Positions 26,433 through 35,350 of a DNA stretch of 64,000 nt are shown in pieces. The stretch spans positions 6,153-70,152 of the forward strand of contig DASUWU010000030.1 in assembly GCA_036378315.1 (NCBI GenBank). The letters are read 5' to 3'. The notes beneath the pieces are model-generated. The model made no database searches. It was not told where the DNA came from and worked only from the letters and a program-made list of their open reading frames with translations. The DNA comes from CALAED01 sp036378315. Lineage in GTDB: Bacteria > Actinomycetota > Actinomycetes > Streptosporangiales > Streptosporangiaceae. The position numbers were made by a program, and so were the translations under genes. Each line of letters begins with the position of its first letter. Positions within the stretch are counted from its first letter, which is position 1.

Positions 26433-28444
26433 TTTTCGGTGGCCTGGGCGCCGAGCTGGAGCACATGCCAGCCGGGCGCCAGCCTGAGGTCCTGGTCATG
26501 GACGGCGCCGGCCCGGTCGCGCCAGCGCAGGTGCACCCGCACCGGCCCGGTGACGTCCCGGCCCAGGCCGATGTGGACGTCCTCGCTGCGCTTGCCCGAG
26601 TGGCCGCTGCCGCCGTCGACCCTGGCCAGTTGCGTACGGCCGTCCGGCGTGGTCACGCTCACCTGCGCGCCGACCACGGGTGAGCCGGCGGCGGGCAGCG
26701 TGCCGCCGGCGCCCGCGGCGCCGGACGTGCCGGCGGCGTTCACGGTGTCGTGGGTGTCGTGGGTGTCATGGGTGTCGTGGATCAGCCGCAGCCCGAGGTA
26801 CGCGCCGGCCGACCGGCTGTCGTTGTGGTAGAACACCGGCTCGTCCCACTGCCTGGCCACCGCCATGTCGAGCCGGCCGTCCCCGTCGGCGTCACCCGTC
26901 GCGATCCCCCGGGTGGGCACCGGGATGGCGAGCCCGAGCGGCCCGGCGACGTTCACGTACCCGCCGCCCGCCTCCCTGGCGAAGAAGTGCAGCGTCTGGT
27001 TTCCGGCGATGTCGTCGCCGGCCTTGACGTGCGGCCACCAGCTCTCGTGCTCCACCAGCCCGTCGTTGGCCATGGCCAGCTCCTGGAGCTGCGCCCAGCG
27101 GTTCACCTGGCCCTTGACGAACCCGGTCGCCTGGACGATCGCCGGATCGCCGCTGTTGTCGAAGTCGCCCATCTTCACGTCCCACGCCCACCCCGACCAG
27201 GCCGTGCCGGCCCGCGTGCTCTCGTCCTTCCACGGCGCCGCGCCGCGCCGCAGCTGGGCCCGCAGGTCGGCCTGGTCACGGGCCGTCGACATGAACTGGA
27301 AGTTGCTCTCCTGCAGCCCGAAGGTCGTGGTGATGTTGCTGACGAACATGTCGTAAAGGCCGTTGTGGTCGAGGTCGGCGAAGTCGACTCCCATGCCCTT
27401 GAACGAGTCGGCGCCGAGCCGCTTGGACTTCGGCACCGTCGGCGTGCGGACGCCCTTCACCTCGGCGAACCGGATCCGGCCCGGGACCGACCTGTTGTAG
27501 AGCAGGGCGTCGGGGCCGTGGTCCTGCGCGATGTAGAGCTCGGGCAGCTGGTCGCCGTCGAGGTCGTTGGCCCCGGCGGCCAGCACCCAGCCCCTGGAGA
27601 CCTTCTCCGGCAGGACGCCGCGGACGTCGGTGAAGGCGACCGACGGGCGGGCACCCGCGGTGGCGCCCGTCCAGCGGAGGATGTGGTCATCGCCGCCGTT
27701 GGCCGCGTTGGACAGCGACCTGTTCATCGCCACCCCGCCGCTGACCTTGGCGTCGAGCACCGGCCCGTCGGGGAAGTAGTCGCCGATGTAGATGTCGTCG
27801 TGGCCGTCGCCGTCGAAGTCGTCGACCGTGGCGACGTTGCTGTTCCACTCGGCGCCCGTGTACGTCGGGCCGCCCGCGTTCGGCACCAGCTCGGTCGGCT
27901 GGTAGGCCGCCGCGTCCAGCCTCGTCGCCGTCGCCTTCTGCAGGTAGACGATCGGCGTGCGGCCCCACATGTAGACGAGCAGGTCGGTCCTGCCGTCCTC
28001 GTTGAAGTCGCCGGGCACGCACCCCATGGGCGCCATGTGGTCGTTCATCGGCAGCGTCCCGCTGTCCAGCGCGAACGGCGCGTACCTGGTCGACCGCGCG
28101 CCAGGCGTCGGCGCCACCACGACCCTGTCGATGCGCGGATCGGTGACGCACAGGTCGTTGGCGAGGCCGTCGCCGTCGAGGTCGTTCATCGCGATCCCGG
28201 CGCCGACCGAGGAGATCCACGCGTCGATGTGCGCGTAGTCCTTGTTCACCTTGCGGATCGTCTGCTGCCTGTAGCCGCCGGGCAGCGCGATCGACATCGG
28301 CGTGAACGCGAACCGGCTCGCCACGTCGGCCCGCACCTTGGCGGGCGCCGACGGCAGCCGGCCGGCGAAGAACAGGACGACGGACAGCGCCACGACGATG
28401 ATTCCCGGCAGCTGCCCGCGCAGCCTGCCACGGATTGCGGCCAC
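26429..28444 (-). CDS. unbV: Enediyne cassette protein UNBV (FG-GAP/VCBS repeat)
   Basis: 671 residues. An N-terminal signal anchor (IIVVALSVVLFFAGRLP, residues 14-30) places the rest outside the membrane. The body is built of FG-GAP/VCBS beta-propeller repeats with calcium-type DxDxDG loops: AMNDLDGDGLANDL, DFNEDGRTDLLVY, DDFDGDGHDDIYIGD, NDLDGDQLPELYIA, DLDHNGLYDMFVSN and DADGDGRLDMAVAR. The C-terminus is an ASPIC/UnbV-type domain. It overlaps unbU by four bases. A run of His-Asp-Thr repeats near residue 560 comes from a DNA tandem repeat. The biochemical role is not established. Confidence 0.92.
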   Translation of the reverse strand: MAAIRGRLRGQLPGIIVVALSVVLFFAGRLPSAPAKVRADVASRFAFTPMSIALPGGYRQQTIRKVNKDYAHIDAWISSVGAGIAMNDLDGDGLANDLCVTDPRIDRVVVAPTPGARSTRYAPFALDSGTLPMNDHMAPMGCVPGDFNEDGRTDLLVYMWGRTPIVYLQKATATRLDAAAYQPTELVPNAGGPTYTGAEWNSNVATVDDFDGDGHDDIYIGDYFPDGPVLDAKVSGGVAMNRSLSNAANGGDDHILRWTGATAGARPSVAFTDVRGVLPEKVSRGWVLAAGANDLDGDQLPELYIAQDHGPDALLYNRSVPGRIRFAEVKGVRTPTVPKSKRLGADSFKGMGVDFADLDHNGLYDMFVSNITTTFGLQESNFQFMSTARDQADLRAQLRRGAAPWKDESTRAGTAWSGWAWDVKMGDFDNSGDPAIVQATGFVKGQVNRWAQLQELAMANDGLVEHESWWPHVKAGDDIAGNQTLHFFAREAGGGYVNVAGPLGLAIPVPTRGIATGDADGDGRLDMAVARQWDEPVFYHNDSRSAGAYLGLRLIHDTHDTHDTHDTVNAAGTSGAAGAGGTLPAAGSPVVGAQVSVTTPDGRTQLARVDGGSGHSGKRSEDVHIGLGRDVTGPVRVHLRWRDRAGAVHDQDLRLAPGWHVLQLGAQATEK
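26744..26779. repeat. Four tandem 9-bp repeats inside unbV
   Basis: GGTGTCGTG-type unit repeated four times (one copy with CATG), encoding HDT repeats in UNBV. Slippage-prone; copy number may vary between strains. Confidence 0.85.
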
Positions 28445-28447
28445 GGG

Positions 28448-29437
28448 CTAACACCTCCCCAACGATGCGAACTGATCGGCGATGCACCGCCGCCACACCT
28501 CGTGGGCGGGCACCTCACCCGGCACCGCCGGGCCCGTCGCCGCCGGCGCGGGACGGTTCTTGGTCGCGACATCGGCCGCCTCGGCGGCGGTCATGCCGCA
28601 GAACACCTGCGCCGCGAGCTCGGTGTGCGGCACGTCGAGACCGGCACGGCGCCGCGCCTCGGCCGCGAACGCGCAGCCCTGGGCCACCTGCGGCCGGAAC
28701 TCGCCGGCGCGCGCGAAGAACCCGCGCAGCTCGGTCGCGCCGGCCCCGCCCGCGTAGGTGGCGGCGAGGCCGGCCCCGCTGAACAGGTCGGCGCGCCGCC
28801 GCGCGGGGAAACCCTCGATGAGATCGGCGACGACGCCGGCGTCCGCACCGCCGACGAACCACAGCGCCCGGCCGATCCCCTGGTCGATGACGCGCGACGC
28901 GTACCAGCCCCCGGCCGGCCACGGGAAACCCGCGTGCTCGAACTGGTCGTGCACGTACCTGCGGGTGCGGAAGTACGCCTGGTGGAAGCCGTACCCGTCG
29001 AGGACCAGCCAGCGCAGCACCGGGTCGAGGCGGGGCGTGGGCCAGCGGAACCGCGGGAGCCTGGCCAGCGCCCAGCCGAGGCCGATGTACGCCATGTAGA
29101 TGTGGTCGGCGCCCGGCCCGGCGAGGTAGCCGGCGAACCGCCGGCCGGTGCGCCGGCCGGCCGGGGACAGGCCGTCGACCACGGCGAACCCCATCGCGGC
29201 GCCCTCGTGCGCGAACCCGCGGAACCTGGCGGGCAGCCGGCCGAGCGGCTCGGCCACCTCCTCGGGCGACCGGGCCCGCGCCGCGCAGGCGTACCCGGTC
29301 AGGAAACTACGGCCAATCGTCTCCAGCAATTCTTGGGCAGCGGGATCCTTTATGTGGAAACCGCGCTTACTGAGCCGGACCGCCGCCGCACCGGGCGTGA
29401 GAATCCGGCTCCTGAGCATCCGCCAAATGCCTGCCAA
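28448..29437 (-). CDS. unbL: Enediyne cassette protein UNBL (DUF1702)
   Basis: 329 residues, the length usual for UNBL. Recognisable family segments are RGFHIKDPAAQELLETIGRSFL near 25-47, GFAHEGAAMGFAVVDGL near 77-93, and GRRFAGYLAGPGADHIYMAYIGLGWALARLP near 98-128. DGYGFHQAYF follows near 148 and GIGRALWFVGGAD near 190. No signal peptide. It is the first gene of the leftward core operon, four bases before unbV. DUF1702 proteins are nearly confined to enediyne loci; the reaction is not known to me. Confidence 0.93.
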   Translation of the reverse strand: MAGIWRMLRSRILTPGAAAVRLSKRGFHIKDPAAQELLETIGRSFLTGYACAARARSPEEVAEPLGRLPARFRGFAHEGAAMGFAVVDGLSPAGRRTGRRFAGYLAGPGADHIYMAYIGLGWALARLPRFRWPTPRLDPVLRWLVLDGYGFHQAYFRTRRYVHDQFEHAGFPWPAGGWYASRVIDQGIGRALWFVGGADAGVVADLIEGFPARRRADLFSGAGLAATYAGGAGATELRGFFARAGEFRPQVAQGCAFAAEARRRAGLDVPHTELAAQVFCGMTAAEAADVATKNRPAPAATGPAVPGEVPAHEVWRRCIADQFASLGRC

Positions 29438-29657
29438 CTGGTTCTCCTCACCCGCTCCGAGCCCGCCATACCGCGGCGTCGGAAAGGCACTCGAAAAAAC
29501 CTGTCAGCCGATTGTGTAGCAATCCATAGAAGAGTGGAGCGGCTCATCTTCTCGGTCTGTGCGGTGCGCGGCCGGCGGCGCCGATGTTGGCGAGGACGCA
29601 TTGCACGGGATGCGGGCACGCAATACCGAGGCGGCGGCGAGGAAGGCGGGCGTGCGG

Positions 29658-30500
29658 TCAGGAGGGAAAGCGCACGGCGCGCAGGAAGCCGAACAGCAGC
29701 CAGGGCCGGCGCCCACCGATGAGGACTTTGCCGGTGAGCACGGCGCGCAGCCGGCTGAGCCGGCCGAAAAGCATCAGGTTGAGGGTCACCGGGTCATACG
29801 AAACGCGAACGTCGATGTTCCGGCCCGGCTCGCCGAGGAACGCGTTGTGACCGCGGATGACCAGCACCGCGGGGGCGGTGTATTTGGACCGGAACTCCAC
29901 CGCGATGCGCCGCTCGGGCGGGGGCTCGGCCCGTTCCTGCAGCCGCCCGAGGCCATGCCTGGCCAGGCCGCAGACGAACAGCTCCATGAACATGGCCGCG
30001 TCCGCCGGCGCCATTTCCCAGCGGGAACCTGTGGCGCGGGCGATGTCCCAGCCGTGAATCTGCAATTCGTTGACGAGGTGGGCGAGCAGGCCGCCGAGCG
30101 GGACCCGCGAGCCGCCGAGCCAGTCCACCGGCATTTCCGGGTCGAGGTCCTCGCTCGCCTGCAGCAGCCGGTCGATGTCCGCGCGCAGCCGCGCGGCCAG
30201 CCAGCGCGGGTCGCGCTCGATGAAATGCCGCAGGCAGTGATCGTTGAGCATCTCGACGGTGTCCACGGTCGTGGCCGCGAGCACGTCGGCGAGCCCGGGA
30301 ACCGGCGGCGGATCGATGTCGGGGTTCAGCAGGTAGTGGTCTAACCAGGCCACGATGACGACGTGCGCGGCCGTGTCGGCCACCGACCAGTGCCTGGTCG
30401 CCATGACGCGGGCGTCCACTGCCTCGAGGAGAGCGGCGAACCGTTCTCCGGTCTCCCGGACGGCGGCTCGCGCCGCTCTCCATTGACCCTGCGTGATCAT
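29658..30500 (-). CDS. DinB/maleylpyruvate-isomerase-like (mycothiol-dependent type) protein
   Basis: 280 residues from ATG 30500 (GGGGAGCG upstream). N-terminal DinB-like four-helix bundle with a possible metal site: HWSVADTAAHVVIVAWLDHYLL near 37-58 and HLVNELQIHGWDIARATG near 143-160, giving His residues spaced as in the MDMPI family. The C-terminal part is an SCP2-like fold. Members often use mycothiol as cofactor for isomerisation or conjugation of thiols. Its place immediately before the enediyne core may indicate detoxification or a tailoring step; this is inference. Confidence 0.7.
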   Translation of the reverse strand: MITQGQWRAARAAVRETGERFAALLEAVDARVMATRHWSVADTAAHVVIVAWLDHYLLNPDIDPPPVPGLADVLAATTVDTVEMLNDHCLRHFIERDPRWLAARLRADIDRLLQASEDLDPEMPVDWLGGSRVPLGGLLAHLVNELQIHGWDIARATGSRWEMAPADAAMFMELFVCGLARHGLGRLQERAEPPPERRIAVEFRSKYTAPAVLVIRGHNAFLGEPGRNIDVRVSYDPVTLNLMLFGRLSRLRAVLTGKVLIGGRRPWLLFGFLRAVRFPS

Positions 30501-30622
30501 CACGCTCCCCGCGTCCACGACAGCGACGATAACGTCCGCGGCCGGCGTTTGTACATCGTCGTACGTCGTTTACCCGGACCGTCGACGACCGCGCGCGGCA
30601 TTCCGCGCCGGCCATTTCGAGG

Positions 30623-31033
30623 CTATCCGCGAAGCGCGTTTACCGCGGGCACCGCCTTGGGCGGGATGACGGGCAGGCCGGCCTTTCTCCAGGCCTGGAA
30701 GCCGCCGGCCAGGTCGGTGGCCCTGTGCAGGCCGAGCAATCGCAGGGAGGCGGCGGCCAAAGACGAGGAGTAGCCCTCGTCGCACACTACGATCCAGGCG
30801 ATGTCATGGTCGCTGGCCTCCGGTATGCGCCACGGGCATGCCGGGTCGAGACGCCATTCGAGATGGTTGCGTTCCACCAGGATCGCACCGGGGATCTCGC
30901 CGCCGGCCTCGCGTTGGAACTGCGGACGGGTGTCGACCAGCCGCGCCCCCTTGGAAACGGCGGCCGCGGCTTCCAACGGCTCGAGGCGGACCAGCCCGGA
31001 ACGGGCCTCGGCTAGCAGTTCGTCGATGGTCAT
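30623..31033 (-). CDS. Single-domain rhodanese
   Basis: 136 residues from ATG 31033. Rhodanese fold with RLVDTRPQFQREAGGEIPGAILVERNHLEW, active-site loop CDEGYSSSLAAASLRLLGL with the persulfide-forming Cys near residue 87, and ending DLAGGFQAWRKAGLPV. It transfers sulfane sulfur between thiol acceptors. A longer frame with several extra Cys upstream is probably not translated. It diverges from an AhpD-like gene. It is one of seven sulfur-trafficking genes in the window. Confidence 0.85.
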   Translation of the reverse strand: MTIDELLAEARSGLVRLEPLEAAAAVSKGARLVDTRPQFQREAGGEIPGAILVERNHLEWRLDPACPWRIPEASDHDIAWIVVCDEGYSSSLAAASLRLLGLHRATDLAGGFQAWRKAGLPVIPPKAVPAVNALRG

Positions 31034-31353
31034 CGGGCGATAGCCTTTTCTCGTCGGGCAATGCGGACATCGCGGGCAGGTGGTAGGCCGGGTTGGCGGT
31101 TCGGGCATCGCCACCGTAACGCGGCCGCGGCGAAGGGTTCGTACTGACATTTGCTCGCTCCGGCGCGCATCGACTGCGCGGATTCCCCACGTCGAATGCC
31201 GGAACCCAAAACTTGACTACCTTTTTCTCAAGCGGTCTCCTGGTAGCACCGGCCGCTCCGCGTGGAACGCGATCGGACCGCCGCGCGGCCACGGAGCGGC
31301 ACGAATCTGGAAATGGGCGCGCAGGGTGGCTGCGTGCCAAAAGGGAGCCGTCA
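31034..31353. other. 320-bp divergent intergenic region
   Basis: It separates the rhodanese (leftward) and AhpD-like (rightward) genes. A TTGACT at 31213-31218 could be a rightward -35, but no convincing -10 follows at the right distance. I see no gene or RNA here. Confidence 0.4.
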
Positions 31354-31905
31354 ATGCCTTACATCTCCATGCCCCCCGAGCTCATGCCAGGTACCCCCGG
31401 TCTGATGCGGTACCGCCCGGAGACCGGCCGGCCGCTCAGCCAGCTGGCCGAGGTGCTGCTCCGCGACGCCCATTCGCTCAGCCGCGCGGACCGCGAGCTG
31501 ATCGCGGCCCGCGTCTCCCAGCTGAACGACTGCAAGTTCTGCCTTTACACCCACAGCGAGGTCAGCGCCCAGCAGCACGACGAGGGCCGCGCGATGGTCG
31601 ACAAGGTGCTGTCCGACCCGAGCAGCGCGCCGGTCTCGCCGAAGCTGAAGGCCCTGCTGACGATCGCCGACGCGGTGAAGGAGAGCGGCAACGCGGTCAC
31701 CCAGGAGATGGTCGACACCGCGCGCGAGGCCGGTGCGACCGACACGGAGATCCACGACGCCGTCCTGATCGCCGCCGCCTTCTGCATGTACAACCGCTAC
31801 TGCGACGGCCTGGGCGCCGTCGTCCCCGAGGACCCCTCCGCCTACATCCCGATGGCCGCCATGATCATCCGCGAGGGCTACAGCACCTGCGCGACGGGAC
31901 ACTGA
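31354..31905 (+). CDS. AhpD/carboxymuconolactone-decarboxylase-like protein
   Basis: 183 residues from ATG 31354 (AGGGAG upstream). All-helical AhpD-like fold with the redox motif NDCKFCLYTHSEV (CxxC followed by His) near 67, preceded by LSRADRELIAARVSQL. This arrangement fits a thiol-dependent peroxidase or disulfide reductase partner rather than a true decarboxylase. Its position opposite the rhodanese and next to an SQR-like flavoprotein suggests reactive-sulfur or peroxide handling. It is a distant relative of the protein at 63142, which has the same CxxC layout. Confidence 0.8.
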   Translation: MPYISMPPELMPGTPGLMRYRPETGRPLSQLAEVLLRDAHSLSRADRELIAARVSQLNDCKFCLYTHSEVSAQQHDEGRAMVDKVLSDPSSAPVSPKLKALLTIADAVKESGNAVTQEMVDTAREAGATDTEIHDAVLIAAAFCMYNRYCDGLGAVVPEDPSAYIPMAAMIIREGYSTCATGH

Positions 31906-32092
31906 CCGCACCGATCGTCCTGATCGCACCGATCGTCCTATCGGCCGCCGCCGCGAACGTCAGGTCCCCCGACCAACGTTCGCCGCGGCGGCCGATTCGC
32001 GCATCCAGGCGCTGGAAAGGCCGGCGAAGCCGGCCGGAAAAGAGCGGACCGCCGCGGGGAGCGCCTGCCCCCGCGGCGGTCCGCTGCGGCGG

Positions 32093-33259
32093 TCAGCCGG
32101 CCCAGCGGCGCAGCCAGTCGGCCTCCTGCGCGCGCTTCTCGTTGTGGAAGGCGCGGGAGGGCTCGTGCAGCGTGACCACGGGCGCCGGTGACTCGAAGAA
32201 GAGACCCTCGCCCTTGGCCGACCGGCGATCGCCGATCTCGATGTAGCACGAACCCCGGCCGTCGAACCGCAGGTCGGGTGCCGGGTATCCCAGGTGGCGG
32301 GCGACGCCGGCGGCCACCACCTCTGCCTCTCCCTCGGCGAAGACCGCGGCCTTGGGCAGCGGCTTGCCGTTCGGCAGCGTCAGCGCGGTGACGTCGCCGA
32401 GCGCCCACACACCGTCGAGCTCGGTCGCCAAGGTCGCGGCGTCCACCGGAACCCAACCCGCCTGGCTGAGCCCGAGATCGGCGACCACCCGCGGCGGGCG
32501 GTGCCGCGGCACCAGCGCGAGCACGTCGTAGCCCACGCGGCGGCCGTCGGCGAAGCACAGCTCCCGGCCGCCGGCGTCGACGGAGGCGACCGTCTGGCCG
32601 GGGTAGAACCCGATCTCGTGCTCCTTCAGCATGGCGACCAGGGCCTCGCCCACGGCCGGCCCGGCCACCGGCATCGGCAGCGGGTCGGGGGTGTAGGCAT
32701 CGACCTGGAACGCCGGGCGGGCGGGGGCGCCGCGCAGCGCGTCCGCGGCCAGCATCGCCGCCTCGAACGGTGCCGCCGGGCACTTGAACGGGAGCCCGGC
32801 GATGGCGACGACGACGCGCCCGCCGGCGAACCGGTTGAGGTGCCGGCGGAGCGCCGCCGCGCCGTCCAGCGTGTAGAACTCGTGCGCGGCGCCGGCGCCG
32901 AGCGCCTCGGCGAATCCGGGGGTGCCGGCCGGATCGAGCTCGCTGCCGAGCGCGATGACCAGCGCGTCGTAGGAGAGCTCTCCCCCGCCGGTCTCGACGA
33001 CGCGGCGGTCGGGCCGGATCGCGCGGACCTCGCCCCACACCAGCTCGACGCCGGGCAGGGCGGCGGCGGACACGCGCACGCGCACGTCCTCGCGCCGCCG
33101 CCAGCCGCGGAGCACCCACAGTAACGACAGGCCGAGCGAGGCCTGGAAATCCCGATCGACGAGGACGACCCTGTCCGCGTCCGGCAGCGTCCGCCGCAGG
33201 TGATGCGCGGTCAGCAGGCCGCCGACGCCCGCGCCGAGAACGGCGACTGTGCGAGGCAT
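32093..33259 (-). CDS. FAD-dependent oxidoreductase, sulfide:quinone reductase-like
   Basis: 388 residues from ATG 33259 (GGAAAGGAG upstream). Two dinucleotide-binding regions: VAVLGAGVGGLLTAHHLRR at 4-22 and VVVAIAGLPFKCPAAPFEAAMLAADAL near 150-175, the latter with a Cys in the position used by sulfide:quinone reductases. GVWALGDVTAL near 295 is the second FAD contact. No membrane helix. It follows the DsrE gene by 28 bases, so sulfide or persulfide oxidation with transfer to DsrE is a reasonable guess. A general NADH dehydrogenase-like role remains possible. Confidence 0.75.
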   Translation of the reverse strand: MPRTVAVLGAGVGGLLTAHHLRRTLPDADRVVLVDRDFQASLGLSLLWVLRGWRRREDVRVRVSAAALPGVELVWGEVRAIRPDRRVVETGGGELSYDALVIALGSELDPAGTPGFAEALGAGAAHEFYTLDGAAALRRHLNRFAGGRVVVAIAGLPFKCPAAPFEAAMLAADALRGAPARPAFQVDAYTPDPLPMPVAGPAVGEALVAMLKEHEIGFYPGQTVASVDAGGRELCFADGRRVGYDVLALVPRHRPPRVVADLGLSQAGWVPVDAATLATELDGVWALGDVTALTLPNGKPLPKAAVFAEGEAEVVAAGVARHLGYPAPDLRFDGRGSCYIEIGDRRSAKGEGLFFESPAPVVTLHEPSRAFHNEKRAQEADWLRRWAG

Positions 33260-33287
33260 CGTCGTGCTCCTTTCCGTGAATCGCCGG

Positions 33288-33641
33288 TCAGACGTTGATC
33301 GTTTGGTCGGCCCATTCGGTCCAGGCGGCAAGCTCCTTCATGGACGACCGGTGGCTGCCTTTGACCAGGTCGTCCTCCTTGATGCCCCGGGCGTCCAGGC
33401 AACTGCCGCAGATCCCGACCGCGGCGCCGTGCTCGACCAGGCCCTGCACCATCGTCTCGATGTTGTAAAAGCCGTTCGGCGTCTTCTGGTCGGCGCGGAC
33501 GGAGGCCACCGCGTCGCCGATGAGAAACACCCGGACCTCGTTCTCACCGCCGGTGAGCAACTGCCGGGCCCAGCGCAGCCCGTTGTAGGTGCGCTCGGTG
33601 CCGTACGGCGGGTCGTGCAGCACGAACAGGAAATTCATCAT
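33288..33641 (-). CDS. DsrE/DsrF-like sulfur-carrier protein
   Basis: 117 residues, DsrE fold: MNFLFVLHDPPYGTERTYNGLRWARQLL at the N-terminus, EVRVFLIGDAVASV, and a Cys-bearing loop VGICGSCLDARGI near 76-90 where DsrE proteins carry the sulfur-accepting Cys. Small soluble persulfide carrier. Its start overlaps the permease stop by four bases and the SQR-like gene follows, so importer, carrier and oxidoreductase form one transcript. Confidence 0.8.
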   Translation of the reverse strand: MMNFLFVLHDPPYGTERTYNGLRWARQLLTGGENEVRVFLIGDAVASVRADQKTPNGFYNIETMVQGLVEHGAAVGICGSCLDARGIKEDDLVKGSHRSSMKELAAWTEWADQTINV

Positions 33642-34594
33642 GTTCTCCTAGCTGTGATTTGTATTGATCGACGGCGGGTGCCGGGGATCGCGTAGGAAAC
33701 GGCGCCGACGCGGGCGCGGATCATCCGGGAGATCTGGTCGACCGCGGCGACGATCACGAAGACCGCGCAGATCAGCGTGGCCAGCTCTTGGTAGCGGAAG
33801 AGCCGCAGCGCGATGCCGAGCGCCTCACCGATGCCGCCGGCCCCGACGAAGCCCACGACGATCGAGCTGCGGATGTTGCATTCCCACTGGTAGAGCAGCT
33901 GCGAGACGAGGTTGGCCCTGGCCTGCGGCACCACCGCGAGCAGGGCGCAGGCGACGCGGGAGCCGCCGGTGAGCCGCATCGCCTCGACCGGCGCCGGGTC
34001 GACGGCCTCGAGCTGCTCGGAGCACAGCTTCGCGATGACGCCGGCCGAGTGCATCGCGATCGCGTACACGCCGGCCGTCGGGCCGAGCCCGACCGTCGCC
34101 ACGAAGATCAGCGCCCACAGCAGCTCGTGCACGCTGCGCAGCGTGGTCGCCGCGACCCTGGCCAGGTTGGACAGCCAGCGCGGCGCGCCGACGTTGCCGG
34201 CGATGAGCAACGCCAGCGGCAGGCCGAGCGCGGCGCCCAGGACGAGGCTCGCGATGGAGATCTCCACGGTCTGCAGGGAGGCGGTGCCCAGCCGGCGCAG
34301 CAGGTCGGAGCCGAGATCCGGCGGCAGCAGGCCGCGCAGCATCCTGGCGGCGCCGTCCCGTCCGGCGAGCAGCGACCCCGGACCCACTCCCGTCTCGTAC
34401 AGCGACCAGCCGCCGGCCGCGAGCCCGGCGAGGGCCATGGCCCGGTACCAACCGCGCGACCTCGAGCCATCCCCCGGCGGCGCCGGCGGCCGCGGCCTTC
34501 CCGGCCAGAACCGGCGGGACCGGCCCGGCGCGTCGAGCGGCGCGGCACCGGCCGGCGACGCGCCGGCCGGCGACGACGACGTGCCCGCGCTCAT
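33638..34594 (-). CDS. PhnE-like ABC transporter permease
   Basis: 318 residues from ATG 34594, overlapping the ATPase stop (ATGA). A Pro/Arg-rich cytoplasmic N-terminus of about 50 residues is followed by about six membrane helices. The coupling loop is EAMRLTGGSRVACALLAVVPQARANL and the PhnE-type end is IRSSIVVGFVGAGGIGEALGIAL. With the ATPase and lipoprotein it makes a complete PhnCDE-like importer. Family members carry phosphonate or phosphite; the sulfur genes attached here suggest a different oxyanion or organosulfur compound, which is inference. Confidence 0.85.
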   Translation of the reverse strand: MSAGTSSSPAGASPAGAAPLDAPGRSRRFWPGRPRPPAPPGDGSRSRGWYRAMALAGLAAGGWSLYETGVGPGSLLAGRDGAARMLRGLLPPDLGSDLLRRLGTASLQTVEISIASLVLGAALGLPLALLIAGNVGAPRWLSNLARVAATTLRSVHELLWALIFVATVGLGPTAGVYAIAMHSAGVIAKLCSEQLEAVDPAPVEAMRLTGGSRVACALLAVVPQARANLVSQLLYQWECNIRSSIVVGFVGAGGIGEALGIALRLFRYQELATLICAVFVIVAAVDQISRMIRARVGAVSYAIPGTRRRSIQITARRT

Positions 34595-35337
34595 GACACG
34601 GGCTCCGACGTCGTCTCGCCTCCATAGATCTGCTTCAGGTCGATCGCGTCCGCCCGGTCGCCGTCGAAGATCACCGCACCGTCCCGCAGCGCCACCACGC
34701 GGGGGAACCGCTGCGCGACGCTCAGGTCGTGGGTGGTGGCGACGAGCGTGGCCCCCGAGCTCTGCAGGTCGTCCAGCACGCGGCCGGCCCGGACCGGGTC
34801 GAGCCCCGACGTGCTCTCGTCGGCGAGCAGCAGCCGCGGCGCGCCGAACAGCGCGCGGGCCACCGCGACCCGCTGCCGCTGCCCGCCGGACAGCCGCTCG
34901 ACCGGCGCGGTCAGCACGTCCTCGATCTCGTGCCGCCGCGCGATCTCGGCGAGGCCGCCGGCGAACCGCCTGGGGACCTTGCCGAGCAGGACGGTTCCCC
35001 AGTCGCGCAGCCGCCATTCGTAGGAGACGGAGGCCAGGATGTTGGTGCGGGCGCTCAGCCCGTGGATCAGGTCGTCGCGCTGGCGGACGCACCCGATCGA
35101 CCGGCGCAGCAGCATCAGCCCGGCGCGCGACCCGAACGGGTCGGCTCCGTCGACCCGCACCTCGCCCCGGTGCGGCACGACCGCCCCGACGATGACCCGA
35201 AGCAGCGTGGTCTTGCCGGCCCCGGACGGGCCCAGCACGGCGACCTGTTCTCCCTCGCCGAACGTCAGGTCGATCGCGGTCAGCACGGGCCGGCCGCCCA
35301 GCCTCACGTGGATGTCGTGCAGCTCGATGCGCATCAT
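34591..35337 (-). CDS. PhnC-like ABC transporter ATPase
   Basis: 248 residues. Walker A GPSGAGKTTLL near 36, signature LSGGQRQRVAVARAL near 139, Walker B LLLADESTSGLD near 159, and switch His in ATTHD near 194. The pattern matches PhnC. It overlaps the permease by four bases and follows the lipoprotein gene by 13 bases. No substrate information is contained in the ATPase itself. Confidence 0.9.
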   Translation of the reverse strand: MMRIELHDIHVRLGGRPVLTAIDLTFGEGEQVAVLGPSGAGKTTLLRVIVGAVVPHRGEVRVDGADPFGSRAGLMLLRRSIGCVRQRDDLIHGLSARTNILASVSYEWRLRDWGTVLLGKVPRRFAGGLAEIARRHEIEDVLTAPVERLSGGQRQRVAVARALFGAPRLLLADESTSGLDPVRAGRVLDDLQSSGATLVATTHDLSVAQRFPRVVALRDGAVIFDGDRADAIDLKQIYGGETTSEPVS

Positions 35338-35350
35338 GGGCCCCGGCCGG

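Noticed and set aside
26744..26779. CRISPR-like short repeats
   Set aside because: Four 9-bp units without spacers inside a coding frame; a simple tandem repeat. No CRISPR array or cas gene was seen in the window.
31906..31940. Short direct repeat GATCGTCCT after the AhpD-like gene
   Set aside because: Two copies only, in a GC-rich spacer, with no inverted partner; too little to call a regulatory element.
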